64,000 nt of DNA, from contig NZ_BBCG01000007.1 of the NCBI RefSeq assembly GCF_001311925.1, positions 45,757-109,756 on the forward strand, read 5' to 3'. The position numbers were made by a program, and so were the translations under genes. The notes under the pieces were generated by a model that was given only the letters and a program-made list of their open reading frames with translations, did no database searches and was not told the DNA's origin. This DNA is from Cellulosilyticum ruminicola JCM 14822. GTDB lineage: Bacteria > Bacillota > Clostridia > Lachnospirales > Cellulosilyticaceae. Positions 1-9,175 of this stretch are shown here, piece by piece; the stretch's first letter is position 1, and the number at the start of each line of letters is the position of its first letter.

Positions 1-213
1 CTTGCTTAAGAATTCATTAAAAAGTTCTACTGCTTCCTCACTTGGAATACTTCTATCATAAATATCCCCAGCAATAATAAGTACATCTACTTTTTCACGC
101 TCTATAGTCTCTAAAATCTGTTCTAGTATATATCTTTGGTCTTCTATTAACGAAAAACCTCCTAAACTTCTTCCCAAATGCCAATCAGAAGTGTGCAAAA
201 TTTTCATCTTCAT
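1..213 (-). CDS. sbcD: Exonuclease SbcCD, subunit D (5' part only)
   Basis: The first 71 codons of a calcineurin-like phosphoesterase; the rest lies outside the window. Visible metal-binding motifs are the N-terminal D-x-H box (SDWHLGR, residues 9-15) and GDIYDR (about 49-54), spaced as in SbcD nucleases. With SbcC this protein cleaves hairpin and blocked DNA ends. The ATG at 213 is preceded by AGGAGAGG; a second ATG two codons later is also possible. The WHLGR form favours SbcD over a generic phosphoesterase. The downstream gene, expected to be sbcC, cannot be seen. Confidence 0.85.
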   Translation of the reverse strand, partial: MKMKILHTSDWHLGRSLGGFSLIEDQRYILEQILETIEREKVDVLIIAGDIYDRSIPSEEAVELFNEFLSK

Positions 214-331
214 ACCTCTCCTAATATTTATTTCTTACATTCATACTATACTATTTTTCCCTATAGTGCTATAGTTAAGCTTTTTATACAATTTTTTTAT
301 TCTAATCTTGTTAAAATTTTTATTTAACCCG

Positions 332-359
332 TTGGGCATGTATGCCGATTGTGTATAAT
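332..359 (+). promoter_or_regulatory. Putative sigma-A promoter
   Basis: A perfect TATAAT (354-359) lies 16 bp downstream of TTGGGC (332-337), a weak -35. It sits 43 bp before the start of the hydrolase-like gene at 402. Confidence 0.4.
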
Positions 360-401
360 GAACATATAAACCTATAAGGAGTAGAAATAGGAGATTACGC
401 C

Positions 402-1406
402 ATGATTAGACGTAAAAGAATGGTTGTAAAAAAGTATAGCCGTAGACATGAAAAAATTAGACAGCGTTTAGTTTACATTATTATAGCCTCATTGTGTTTA
501 TTAGGAATTATTTATCAAAAACTAGGTATTTATAATAATGCTGATAAGCTGGGAAGAGTAGGTTCCCTTATTACTGTAAATGATGTTAATATGCATCTTT
601 ACACAACGGGTACAGGTGATTTACCTATTGTATTCACCTCTACTATAGGGCAAATTATGCCTTATGCAGATACTTATGAACTTCATAGTGTTCTTGCTAA
701 TGAAACTAGTATTGCTGTATATGATAAACCTGGATATGGTTGGAGTGATTTTACTTCTGCCCCAAGAGATATTGATACAATTGTAAATGAAATTCATACC
801 TTAATTGATGAATCTGAACTTGCAAAACCATTTGTTTATGTAGCCCATGGCATGGGGTCATTCGAAGCATTACGCTATGCCCAGCTTTATCCTGAAGATG
901 TAGCTGGTATTGTACTAATAGATGGTGCTTCACCAAGCTTTGGGGCTGATTTTAACAACATTATGATTATAGAATCATTTATGATTAATGGGGCTCGTAA
1001 TACAGGTCTTTTAAGGCTTATGCAAAACACTAACTATGTAAGTAATTTACTTTGCATGAATAAACAGCTTCCTGATCAAGTTAAACTACTAAGTAGGGGT
1101 ATCAATTTAGAAAAACTTTGGAACCGTAATATTATTGCAGAAAAACTTAAAGTTCCAGAAAATGCCCAAGTCATTTTAGATGCAGGTAGTATTGGTAATA
1201 TCCCACTTCGTATTATTACTTCTAAAGCTAGTCCATATAGTAACTGGAGTAGATCACAAAACTCAATGCGTTCTTTATCAACTGACTTTGCACAATACCA
1301 TATTAATGGTTCAGTAGATTACATTGAAAATAGTGATGTACCTCAAATACTATCTGTTATTCATGAACTTAGTGATTCTATTCTTGAATCTAGAGATGAC
1401 TATTAA
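402..1406 (+). CDS. Membrane-anchored alpha/beta-hydrolase-like protein, probably catalytically inactive
   Basis: This 334-aa protein has a basic N-terminus (RRKR) and one membrane anchor (about residues 23-40), so the bulk should face outward. The rest follows the alpha/beta-hydrolase fold: YDKPGYGWSD (107-116) and a strand-elbow-helix ending LYPEDVAGIVLIDG. The nucleophile elbow reads AHGMGS (148-153) where active relatives have GHSxGG, so the serine is glycine. The oxyanion HG motif is replaced by TST, and the C-terminal GSGH region reads GSVDY, so the histidine is also lost. RBS AGGAG lies 8 bp before ATG 402. It is monocistronic with its own promoter and terminator. A binding or scaffold role is possible; no substrate can be named. 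Confidence 0.7.
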   Translation: MIRRKRMVVKKYSRRHEKIRQRLVYIIIASLCLLGIIYQKLGIYNNADKLGRVGSLITVNDVNMHLYTTGTGDLPIVFTSTIGQIMPYADTYELHSVLANETSIAVYDKPGYGWSDFTSAPRDIDTIVNEIHTLIDESELAKPFVYVAHGMGSFEALRYAQLYPEDVAGIVLIDGASPSFGADFNNIMIIESFMINGARNTGLLRLMQNTNYVSNLLCMNKQLPDQVKLLSRGINLEKLWNRNIIAEKLKVPENAQVILDAGSIGNIPLRIITSKASPYSNWSRSQNSMRSLSTDFAQYHINGSVDYIENSDVPQILSVIHELSDSILESRDDY

Positions 1407-1451
1407 TAAATTCACAGGCCTATAAAACCAATTTGAATTAGATATTGAGAC

Positions 1452-1486
1452 AAAAAGGAGGATTCTTAAAAGAACCCTCCTTTTTT
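1452..1486. terminator. Intrinsic terminator, bidirectional
   Basis: Inverted repeat AAAAAGGAGG / CCTCCTTTTT with a 15-nt loop, between the gene ending at 1406 and the opposing pseudogene ending at 1540. A-rich and T-rich arms let it work on both strands. Confidence 0.7.
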
Positions 1487-1539
1487 AGAGCTTCTATATT
1501 GCTTTAGACTATTCTATCTTTGCAAAGGATTTTATAAAG

Positions 1540-1868
1540 TTATAACTTTTTTGCATTTAATACTATATCTGCAATTTCTTCCATATTTGTTATACGTCCT
1601 ACTGCTAATGAACGTTTACCACATACACTATAAACACAAGTACCACAAGCTAAAAGTTCTACACCACTAGTTTCAAGCCCTTCTAAGATATCTCTAAAAT
1701 GAGATTCTCTTGTTACAAGTTTTACACCAGAATTATAAAAGATAATTGCATCAGGTTTATCTAAGCTCGCTAAAACTTTTCTAAGAAATGTTCCTAATAA
1801 AGTTCTACCAACCTCACTATCCCTTGGCCAAGTGTATCACTATTAATAATAATAACTTCTTTATACAC
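1540..1868 (-). pseudogene. YedF/DsrE-like sulfurtransferase-family protein, frameshifted
   Basis: A GTG start at 1868 follows an AAGGAGG site and opens KEVIIINSDTLGQG, the usual start of the DsrE-like half of YedF (selenium metabolism). The frame is lost at the GGG run at 1821-1823; one added base restores DSEVGRTLLGTFLRK, FYNSGVKL, the C-G-T-C motif and AVGRITNMEEI to the stop at 1540. The N-terminal TusA/SirA-like domain of full YedF is absent, so this is either a stand-alone DsrE protein or a truncated one. The family motifs are clear; whether the one-base lesion is real or a sequencing error is open. Confidence 0.7.
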
Positions 1869-1941
1869 CTTGTCTCCTCCTTCAATAGTCGCTCCTTGCT
1901 ATCAATATATGCAGACTACGAATTATAGGTGATAAGATAAA

Positions 1942-2316
1942 TTAATGTTTCTTTTTGAAATAAATAACAATATCTACAATTCCTTTAGCAATAGCTGACA
2001 TTAAAAACACTAAATTCACTGCAAATCCAGCAATAGATACGCCTCTATATTCTCTCTTTTTCCCCATTCCCATAGCACCAAGTACAATCCCAACTACAGT
2101 AATAGGAAGCCCAAGCACAGGTACAATCCAACCTATAGAACCAAAAATCCCTAAAATTAATGAAGGCCATGCTCCTGGATTCTTTTTCTTACGAATATAT
2201 ATCTTTCCCTGCGTAGCAATCTCTTCTTTCTCCAATAAATCATCATCCAAACAAGCCGCCAATGTGCTTTGGTCTAATAATTCCTTACTTATAATCTCTC
2301 TATCTCTATTTCTCAT
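1942..2316 (-). CDS. Small membrane protein of unknown function
   Basis: A 124-aa protein starting at ATG 2316, chosen because GGAGG stands 8 nt upstream; an upstream extension to 2436 has no ribosome site. A polar, acidic N-terminal 50 residues is followed by two hydrophobic hairpin segments (about 48-82 and 92-116) separated by KKREYRGVS, and a basic tail. The arrangement resembles DUF4190-type membrane proteins, but I cannot assign a function. The 280 bp downstream of its promoter side (2317-2596) holds nothing recognisable. Confidence 0.55.
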   Translation of the reverse strand: MRNRDREIISKELLDQSTLAACLDDDLLEKEEIATQGKIYIRKKKNPGAWPSLILGIFGSIGWIVPVLGLPITVVGIVLGAMGMGKKREYRGVSIAGFAVNLVFLMSAIAKGIVDIVIYFKKKH

Positions 2317-2596
2317 ATAACGCACCTCCATCTTACGTATTTTAAATATATATGTTGATACACTTATTTCACAAGTAAAATTATACACAAGATAAATAAT
2401 GAAATTATGTTTAATACTAGTATATCCCATTTCCATCCAATTATCTATTCACATTCTCCACAACATTTATACATCTTATATTCTACCCTTTACACATCTT
2501 AAAACATACACACCCTCATAATTTTATCTTGCATTCGAACAAAGTGAGTGCAAAGGAAAATTAGATATGCCACTTATCCACATTATCCACGCCTCA

Positions 2597-2629
2597 TAAA
2601 AAAAGACTCTAGCACTTATGCTAGAGCCT
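2597..2629 (-). terminator. Intrinsic terminator of the pot operon
   Basis: GCTCTAGCA / TGCTAGAGT stem with a 4-nt loop followed on the minus strand by seven U residues, 11 bp beyond the potD stop. Confidence 0.85.
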
Positions 2630-2639
2630 ATATCTCTCA

Positions 2640-3701
2640 CTAGTTATTTGATGCCTTAACCTGTGTCCAAATACTACTGTATGTTCCAATAACATCTGAT
2701 GGGTCATTGAACATTTCCATATTATCAGCATTTGTAACTTCTTCACTTGGATAAGCTACTGGGTTATTTTTAATTTCATCATCTAATTGCTCTCTTGCTG
2801 CACTAATTGGTGTAGAGTAACCAATCTCTTTAGCATTCATTGCTGCAATATCTGGTCTGCATAAGAAGTTCATATAAGCATATGCATTATCTTTGTTTGT
2901 TGCATTCTTTGGCATAACCATTGTATCTACATAGAAATTAGAACCTTCTTTAGGAATAACGAATTCAAGATCTGGATTTTCACTTAACATTATCATTGCA
3001 TCCCCAGCATAAGATACCATAAATACTGCTTCTTCATTTACCATCTTATTTTTACCTTCATCACCTACATAAGAAAGTACAAGTGGTGCTTGTTCAATAA
3101 GAAGATTTTTAGCTTCTTCTAACTGTTTTTCATCTCTTGTGTTCATGGAATAGCCAAGTTTTTTAAGTGCTACCATAAGTGAATCTCTTTCACTATCATA
3201 CATTAAGATTTGATCTTTGTATTTTGAATCCCATAAGATATCCCAGCTATCTACCGGTTCACTTACCATTTTTTTATTATATACGATACCTACTGTTCCC
3301 CACATATAAGGGATTGAATATTCATTATTTGGGTCATATGGTAAGTTTTCAAATCTTACATCAATGTTTTCATAGTTAGGTATTTTAGAGAAATCAAGTT
3401 TTTCTAAAATACCTTTATTAATCATTTTCTCAACCATATAATCTGATGGAAAAATAACATCATAAGATACGTTGCCTGGTTCTACTTTAGCATACATCTC
3501 TTCATTATTGGCATATTCAGAGTAAACTACTTTAATTCCTGTTTCTTGTGTAAACATTTTATTTACTTGTGGATCAATGAACTCTCCCCAGTTATATACA
3601 ACGACTTGCCCATTAGGTGCGCTGTTTCCGCATCCTGCCATAGCTAATGTCATCATACCTACGAGACCTGCACTTAAAATTCTTTTAGTTAATTTTTTCA
3701 T
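2640..3701 (-). CDS. potD: Spermidine/putrescine ABC transporter substrate-binding lipoprotein
   Basis: A 353-aa extracytoplasmic solute-binding protein. The signal peptide ends in the lipobox LAMAGC (about 18-23), so it is anchored to the outer membrane face by lipidated Cys. The mature part has PotD signatures: VVYNWGEFIDPQ, a Y-x-x-N-E-E-M-Y-A-K segment, VIFPSDYMVEKM and DSWDILWD. It delivers polyamines to PotB/PotC. It is the last gene of potRABCD; a 27-bp hairpin lies between potC and potD and may raise potD mRNA relative to the membrane genes. Polyamine specificity follows from family and operon context, not from testing individual binding residues. Confidence 0.9.
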   Translation of the reverse strand: MKKLTKRILSAGLVGMMTLAMAGCGNSAPNGQVVVYNWGEFIDPQVNKMFTQETGIKVVYSEYANNEEMYAKVEPGNVSYDVIFPSDYMVEKMINKGILEKLDFSKIPNYENIDVRFENLPYDPNNEYSIPYMWGTVGIVYNKKMVSEPVDSWDILWDSKYKDQILMYDSERDSLMVALKKLGYSMNTRDEKQLEEAKNLLIEQAPLVLSYVGDEGKNKMVNEEAVFMVSYAGDAMIMLSENPDLEFVIPKEGSNFYVDTMVMPKNATNKDNAYAYMNFLCRPDIAAMNAKEIGYSTPISAAREQLDDEIKNNPVAYPSEEVTNADNMEMFNDPSDVIGTYSSIWTQVKASNN

Positions 3702-3726
3702 GGCTAATTCCTTTCTTATAGCACTT

Positions 3727-3753
3727 TATGCATAGCAAAATTTGCTATGCATA
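3727..3753 (-). repeat. Perfect intercistronic hairpin between potC and potD
   Basis: A 13-bp perfect inverted repeat (TATGCATAGCAAA and its complement) with a single-base centre. No U-run follows, so it is not a standard terminator. Its position just before the binding-protein gene suits a 3'-end stabiliser or processing site. Confidence 0.6.
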
Positions 3754-3755
3754 AA

Positions 3756-4534
3756 TTATATTCCTTGTTCTTTTTCTTTACGACTAGCTCTAATATTACT
3801 TATAAGTAATACACTAATAATTGTCACAAACATAATTGTTGAAATGGCATTAATTGTTGGGTTAACCCTTTTCTTGCCATTGCATAAATCTTAATTGGAA
3901 GTGTATCTACACCTGCTCCTGTATTGAAGAAACTTACTACAAAGTCATCAATTGATAAGGTAAAAGCAATAAATAATCCTGCTATTACCCCTGGCATAAT
4001 TTCTGGTAAAATAACTTTTCTAAAAGCATACCATGGTGTTGCCCCAAGGTCTAATGCCGCTTCATAAACATTGAAATTCATTTGTTTAAGCTTTGGCATA
4101 ATTGATAAAATCACATAAGGTGTACTAAAAGTAATATGTGAAATAATTAATGTTGGTAATCCAAAAGGAATATGAAGCACATTAAAGAGCATCATTAATG
4201 AAATACCAATTACGATATCTGGGCTAAGAAGCGGGATATAAGTAATATTAAGCATTAAATTACGTTTATATCCTTTCATTTGGTGGATTCCCATAGCCGC
4301 TAATGTTCCAATAGCTGTTGCAATAAGTGAAGATACTACTGCAATAATGATTGTGTATACAAAACTTTGTTGAATACTCATATCATTTGCTAAGTTTTCA
4401 TACCATTTAAAAGTAAATCCTTTCCAAATAGGAAGCTTAGAATCATTAAATGAAAATACCATAAGTACAGCAACTGGTGCGTACATTATAAGCAAAATTA
4501 AGGCGACATAAAAGCGCTTAATAAATTTAATCAT
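3756..4534 (-). pseudogene. potC: Spermidine/putrescine ABC permease PotC, C-terminal frameshift
   Basis: Six-helix permease with the cytoplasmic EAA loop (EAALDLGATPWYAFRKVILPE) that docks on PotA. The frame is normal through DTLPIKIYAMARKGLT, then breaks at GGG 3859-3861: one added base restores INAISTIMFVTIIISVLL-type sequence, the sixth helix and the stop at 3756. As written the protein ends early at 3824 and lacks the last helix, which should impair it. All other pot genes are intact, which makes a sequencing error or very recent mutation likely. It overlaps the potB stop by one base. Confidence 0.85.
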
Positions 4535-5346
4535 TAGAATAAGCCTCCTTCTTCATCTAAAGTACCTTTACGTGACATAAAGGCTAATGTTATAAGTACG
4601 ATAATCATAAGAATCATAGAAACTGCAGAACCAAAGCCTAAGTCTCCTGTTCTTGTGAATTGCTCTTCAATAATGTTACCAATGAGCATTACTTTTCCGC
4701 CACCTAATAAACGTGTGATTAGAAATGTTGTAAGCGCTGGCATAAATACCATAATAATTCCTGTTACTACACCTGGCATACTAAGTGGTAAGATAACTTT
4801 TCTAAATGTTGTAATATCATTAGCCCCAAGATCATATGCCGCTTCGATTAGACCTTTATCAATTTTTGCAAGTGCATTATAAATAGGTAATACCATGAAT
4901 GGGAAGAAATTATATACCATCCCAAAGATCACACCACCATCTCCATAAAGGAATTTTACTGTTGGTAAATTAAGTGCTGCAAGCACATTATTAATTACAC
5001 CATTATTTTCAAGTAAGTTTGCCCATGCATATGTTCTAAGTAATGAGTTCATCCACATTGGTAAAATAATAAGTAATAATATCACACCACGATTTGATAT
5101 ATCTTTGCCATTTAGAACCATTGCTAATGGATAAGCCAAAAGTAAACAAATTGTTGTACTGATAAAGGCAAGACTAATTGATTTACCCATTGCCTTAATA
5201 TAATAATCTTCCATAAATTTTGTATAGTTTTGGAAAGTAAACTGTCCATCTACAAAGAAACTAAAGTATACAATAAGTAACAAAGGCACGATGATAAAAA
5301 TACCTGCCCATATTACATATGGATACGCTAATGACTTTTTATTCAT
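4534..5346 (-). CDS. potB: Spermidine/putrescine ABC permease PotB
   Basis: 270 aa with about six membrane helices, starting with a helix at residues 8-32. The EAA motif (EAAYDLGANDITTFRKVILPL) for contact with the ATPase is intact. With PotC it forms the polyamine channel. It begins 4 bp after potA and its stop overlaps the potC start by one base, so the three are translationally coupled. LLRTYAWANLL is typical of PotB. Confidence 0.92.
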   Translation of the reverse strand: MNKKSLAYPYVIWAGIFIIVPLLLIVYFSFFVDGQFTFQNYTKFMEDYYIKAMGKSISLAFISTTICLLLAYPLAMVLNGKDISNRGVILLLIILPMWMNSLLRTYAWANLLENNGVINNVLAALNLPTVKFLYGDGGVIFGMVYNFFPFMVLPIYNALAKIDKGLIEAAYDLGANDITTFRKVILPLSMPGVVTGIIMVFMPALTTFLITRLLGGGKVMLIGNIIEEQFTRTGDLGFGSAVSMILMIIVLITLAFMSRKGTLDEEGGLF

Positions 5347-5349
5347 CGT

Positions 5350-6405
5350 CTATCTCCTTCTCATAATGTGAATATCTTCCGGTGTAATCACCATACCTAC
5401 AGTTTCACCTACTGGTGACATTACTGTTGAATGTACAAGCCATTTATATTCATCTGTTGTAACAACCATTTCATAATGTACACCTTTGAATGTTACTGAC
5501 TCTACCACACCTTTTATCATGCCCTTTTCTGCTTCAATAATACGAATATCTTCAGGTCTTACAACTACATCAATAGGTACATTTGTCCCAAATCCAGCAT
5601 CAACGCATTTAAATTCTGTACTATGGAAGTTTACACGATAGTCATCAATCATTGTTCCATGTAAAATATTACTTTCACCAATAAAATCTGCTACAAAAGC
5701 ATTTTTAGGTTCATTATAAATATCTACTGGAGTACCAATTTGTTGTACTTTTCCTGCATTCATAATCGCAATTGTATCAGACATAGTAAGTGCTTCTTCT
5801 TGGTCATGTGTTACATAAATAAATGTAATGCCAACTTTTTGTTGAATACGTTTGAGTTCTGTCTGCATGCCTTTTCTAAGTTTAAGATCAAGTGCTCCAA
5901 GTGGTTCATCTAAAAGTAATACTTCTGGCTCATTAACAAGTGCTCTTGCGATAGCGATACGTTGTTGTTGCCCACCACTTAAAGAATCAATTTTTCTATT
6001 TTCAAATCCTTTAAGCCCTACAAGTTCAAGCATTTCTTGGACTTTCTCTTTGATAATCTTCTTATCCAGTTTTTTGATATTAAGTCCAAAGGCAATGTTT
6101 TCACCTACTGTCATATGTGGGAATAACGCATACTTTTGGAATACTGTATTAATCTTTCTTTTATAAGGTGGTAATTTACCGATGTTTTCACCTTCAAAAA
6201 GTACTTTCCCATTTGAAGCTTCTTCAAAACCACCAATAATACGTAAAAGTGTTGTTTTGCCACAACCACTAGGACCTAATAATGTTAAAAACTCATTACG
6301 TCTAATATACATATTAATTTTGTCAAGGATAATTGTATCACCAAAAGATTTGCTAATATTTTTAAGATCTATAATATAATCATTTTCTAATTTGTTCTCT
6401 GCCAT
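5350..6405 (-). CDS. potA: Spermidine/putrescine ABC transporter ATPase PotA
   Basis: 351 aa. Walker [10 protein letters not shown] (44-52), signature LSGGQQQR (about 143-150), Walker B VLLLDEP and the H-loop YVTHDQEEA are all intact, followed by a C-terminal TOBE domain (about 265-350) typical of PotA/MalK ATPases. It powers import through PotB/PotC. It starts 14 bp after the potR stop with its own AGGAG, so regulator and transporter share one message. Confidence 0.93.
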   Translation of the reverse strand: MAENKLENDYIIDLKNISKSFGDTIILDKINMYIRRNEFLTLLGPSGCGKTTLLRIIGGFEEASNGKVLFEGENIGKLPPYKRKINTVFQKYALFPHMTVGENIAFGLNIKKLDKKIIKEKVQEMLELVGLKGFENRKIDSLSGGQQQRIAIARALVNEPEVLLLDEPLGALDLKLRKGMQTELKRIQQKVGITFIYVTHDQEEALTMSDTIAIMNAGKVQQIGTPVDIYNEPKNAFVADFIGESNILHGTMIDDYRVNFHSTEFKCVDAGFGTNVPIDVVVRPEDIRIIEAEKGMIKGVVESVTFKGVHYEMVVTTDEYKWLVHSTVMSPVGETVGMVITPEDIHIMRRR

Positions 6406-6419
6406 TTTCGTCTACTCCT

Positions 6420-6959
6420 TTAAAAACTTGGTGGGGTAGCAACCCAAAGCACTGTTGCTCTCGTCTTACCTGTATTTTGTAAATAGTGATCACCTGTTGG
6501 TCTAAAGTAAAAACTATCACCCTTTTTAGCTTTAAACTTTTTGTTTCCTAAATGCACGTAAATACTCCCAGCAAGTACATAGCCGAATTCTTCTCCCTCA
6601 TGAGGCGCTTGCAAACTAGACTTTCCACCCGGTTCAATGTTTATAAGAATTGGCTCCATATCATTTTTTTGTGCATTCGGAATAAGCCATGTAATCATAT
6701 TTCCAGCATCTTTATCTTCTTTTTCAAATACATCCTGTTTAGTAAATACAATCTTTTCTTGACTAGATTCATTGAAGAAGTCTTTAAGATTAGTTCCTAA
6801 ACATTCAAGGATATCAATAAGTGTTGCTATTGAGGGAGATGTGAGTCCACGCTCAACTTGTGAAATAAAGCCTTTTGAAAGTTCACAACGATCAGCGAGT
6901 TCTTCTTGAGTTAACGCATTTTTCTTACGTAATTGGTTAATTTTTGCACCAATATCCAT
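6420..6959 (-). CDS. XRE-cupin transcriptional regulator of the pot operon
   Basis: 179 aa: an XRE helix-turn-helix (6-62: LTQEELADRCELSKGFISQVERG) followed by a cupin domain (about 105-175: PHEGEEFGYVLAGSIYVHLG). This architecture is common in regulators encoded first in potABCD operons, as here; the cupin probably senses a small ligand, plausibly a polyamine. Strong AAGGAGGAGG site upstream of the ATG. The link to pot genes rests on operon position; the ligand is inferred. Confidence 0.85.
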   Translation of the reverse strand: MDIGAKINQLRKKNALTQEELADRCELSKGFISQVERGLTSPSIATLIDILECLGTNLKDFFNESSQEKIVFTKQDVFEKEDKDAGNMITWLIPNAQKNDMEPILINIEPGGKSSLQAPHEGEEFGYVLAGSIYVHLGNKKFKAKKGDSFYFRPTGDHYLQNTGKTRATVLWVATPPSF

Positions 6960-6986
6960 TTAAATGCCTCCTCCTTAACTATTTTT

Positions 6987-7014
6987 CTTATATAAATATA
7001 TTAATTATTTGTAA
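6987..7014 (-). promoter_or_regulatory. Putative promoter of potRABCD
   Basis: On the minus strand TTACAA (7009-7014) and TATAAG (6987-6992) are 16 bp apart, 28 bp before the potR start. Both boxes are imperfect. Confidence 0.4.
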
Positions 7015-7030
7015 CTATTCACTCACTAAC

Positions 7031-7600
7031 TTAAGCAAAAATAAAATTCTCCTCATCGGAAAGTGCTTTTCTTAATGCTTTTATATGGCTGATATCATGT
7101 TTTTTAGCTGTTCCTAGATATGACATAATTATCATAAAGTTTTGTACCCCTTCAAGTGTTCTAAAGTAACCAGCTACTTTGGTCTTTACTTTTACCATTC
7201 GTACATCTCGTTTAGTTTGATTATTATCAAATAGCATATTAAGCCCTCGTTGTCAAAGAATCTTTCTATAAGGGCTCGGACTTTTCCTTGTTTTTACCTG
7301 GTACTTTTTTTAGATGGGATTGAGTTTTCTAGCTTCCTCTATTATACTCTGATATTCTTTGTGGAATTTATGGGTATAGTAATAGGTCAGCTCCTCTTTA
7401 CTCATAAATACTACTTTATCTCTTTATTTTTTCATATCTAGTAGCAGTTCTATCATCTTTGATGCCCACGTTTGTTCGGGATGATTTTCTTTGATTCCTG
7501 TAAGCTCTCTTAAAAGATGAGCACAACATACGGCGTGAGTTGCGACATCATACTTCCAATAAAATGACCAACAATCGTAAACGTCTATACCTATATAGTT
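7031..7600 (-). mobile_element. IS66-family transposase relic
   Basis: The minus strand encodes, over several broken frames, recognisable IS66 TnpC sequence: DVYDCWSFYWKYDVATHAVCCAHLLREL, then a spacer part, then DNNQTKRDVRMVKVKTKVAGYFR and the terminal KHDISHIKALRKAL. Stops and frame changes occur near 7438, 7310 and 7240. No inverted ends or tnpA/tnpB were found, so only an immobile C-terminal half remains. Confidence 0.8.
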
Positions 7601-8014
7601 GAGAATCTAACATAAAAATCGTACTAAAAAACTTGTTTATCCACAGTGAAAAATATATTTATTCAGCCAACGGCTGAACAGTTACAATTATTTTTACTAT
7701 TAATTTTCATGTGCACTATGTATATAAATAAACTTTTTGTTTACAGACATTAAACACATACTAAAAGATTATACATATTTATACAGAAAAGGTCAATATT
7801 TTTTACACTAAAAATTTATAGCTATCAAACATTTTGTTTAGTATTAAATTTCATATACCCCGTTGATTTTTCTAGCTTTATCACCTATTAACATATGTAT
7901 TTATTTAAAAATCATACATGTAAACACAAAACATATCTCTAAAACAAAAGTTTAGTTATAGTATGTTTTATAATTTACATGCCTATCCACCCACGAATAT
8001 ATATTCTGACATTA
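7601..8014. other. Non-coding stretch
   Basis: About 410 bp of AT-rich DNA without a supportable gene. The only structure seen is a short hairpin at 7662-7678 (TTCAGCC / GGCTGAA). It lies between the IS66 relic and the exporter operon terminator and is probably decayed sequence. Confidence 0.5.
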
Positions 8015-8057
8015 AAAAGCATTCAAAAATCATTAACTTTAATTTTTGAATGCTTTT
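8015..8057 (-). terminator. Intrinsic terminator of the exporter operon
   Basis: 15-bp stem (AAAAGCATTCAAAAA and complement) with U-rich 3' arm, 39 bp past the stop of the TolC-like gene. Confidence 0.75.
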
Positions 8058-8095
8058 ACTATACATATTATATTTTATAATTCTTATAAGTCTGC

Positions 8096-9154
8096 TTATG
8101 ACTGCATTACCCAAGGCTTTTCAACCTGTGTTTTTAATTCATCATATTTAAATATTTGTTCTAAGTATTCCACTTGCAATGCATCTAACTGTACTTTTTG
8201 TGTTTCATAATCAATAGCACTTAAATAACCTGCTTTATACTTAATCTCTGCAACCTTCATGTCTTTTATACTTATATTGTAACTGTCTTTTTTACTTTTT
8301 ATTGCATCAAGCTGTGCATTTAACTCTGTGTATTTTTTCTCAATTAATAATTTATAATTATCATAATTTGCTTTAACTTGCTCTTTAGCTGTTTGTACTT
8401 GTGCCTTGTTTTCTAGATATGTTGTATATGTAGGTCCTGTTCCACCTACTCCTGATTGATAAATTGTATCCCAAAAGTTATCTACATTTAAGGTAGCTTT
8501 TTGATCAGCAAATTTAGTGAGTTCATTAGCCATAGCACTTGAATAGGCCGTAAGTGATTTCTCAAGTATAAATGGTTGATATGTTTCATCAGCTACTAAT
8601 ACGTATTTGTCTACGTCTAAGTTCGTAAGATTTAAGAAACTCTTCTTAGCATCTTCTAAATTCTTTTGTAACTGTTCTTTACTTACCTTAATATTTTCTA
8701 CTTCTTGTACCTTTTTCTCATAAGTTAATGTGTCACAATAACCTCTATCTTTTTTAATCTTTAATTGTTTGATCTGTTTTTCACCTAATTTAATCTGTTC
8801 GTCTAAAAGATTGATTTTCTTATACATTAAAAACATATTGTTATAATCATTTACAACTTCATTAGCAATCTTATCTTTTCTAAACCCTTTCTTTTGTTCA
8901 GTTTCTCTTACATCAAGCTGTTTTGTACTATATTCTAAAGTAGATATATCTCTCATATCTTCTGTTTGTTCTTTATAAACCTCAATATTCCTACTATATT
9001 GCCCTAATGTATCATCTTTACTTATCGCCATATCTATTGCTTTTTGCATATCTAGTACCGGTTTTGACTCTTCCGCTGCCCATGTAGGTGTAGCTAATAA
9101 TGTTGCACTTACCATAAATATTGCTACTGATTTTATTTTTTGTCCTAATTTCAT
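8096..9154 (-). CDS. TolC-like coiled-coil exported protein
   Basis: 352 aa. A Sec signal peptide (1-27, ending PTWAA) precedes a TolC-type domain dominated by long Lys/Glu-rich helices (about 90-180 and 240-345); the start LDMQKAIDMAISKD and the end KYKAGYLSAIDYETQKVQLDALQVEY match the repeat ends of outer-membrane efflux proteins. It is last in an operon with adaptor, ATPase and MacB-type permeases. Clostridia have no conventional outer membrane, so it probably forms a periplasm-like or wall-spanning accessory to the exporter; that role is inferred. Confidence 0.7.
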   Translation of the reverse strand: MKLGQKIKSVAIFMVSATLLATPTWAAEESKPVLDMQKAIDMAISKDDTLGQYSRNIEVYKEQTEDMRDISTLEYSTKQLDVRETEQKKGFRKDKIANEVVNDYNNMFLMYKKINLLDEQIKLGEKQIKQLKIKKDRGYCDTLTYEKKVQEVENIKVSKEQLQKNLEDAKKSFLNLTNLDVDKYVLVADETYQPFILEKSLTAYSSAMANELTKFADQKATLNVDNFWDTIYQSGVGGTGPTYTTYLENKAQVQTAKEQVKANYDNYKLLIEKKYTELNAQLDAIKSKKDSYNISIKDMKVAEIKYKAGYLSAIDYETQKVQLDALQVEYLEQIFKYDELKTQVEKPWVMQS

Positions 9155-9175
9155 ATTCCCATCTCCTCTTATATA

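Noticed and set aside
751..936. Minus-strand 61-codon frame inside the hydrolase-like gene
   Set aside because: Lies wholly opposite a conserved coding region, lacks a ribosome site and resembles no family.
1942..2436. Longer start (2436) for the small membrane protein
   Set aside because: No ribosome site there; ATG 2316 has GGAGG at 8 nt.
7250..7441. Plus-strand 63-codon frame
   Set aside because: Opposite the IS66 relic, whose minus strand reads as transposase; no ribosome site.
7662..7678. Short palindrome TTCAGCC / GGCTGAA as a terminator
   Set aside because: Seven-bp stem with no U-run and no gene ending nearby.
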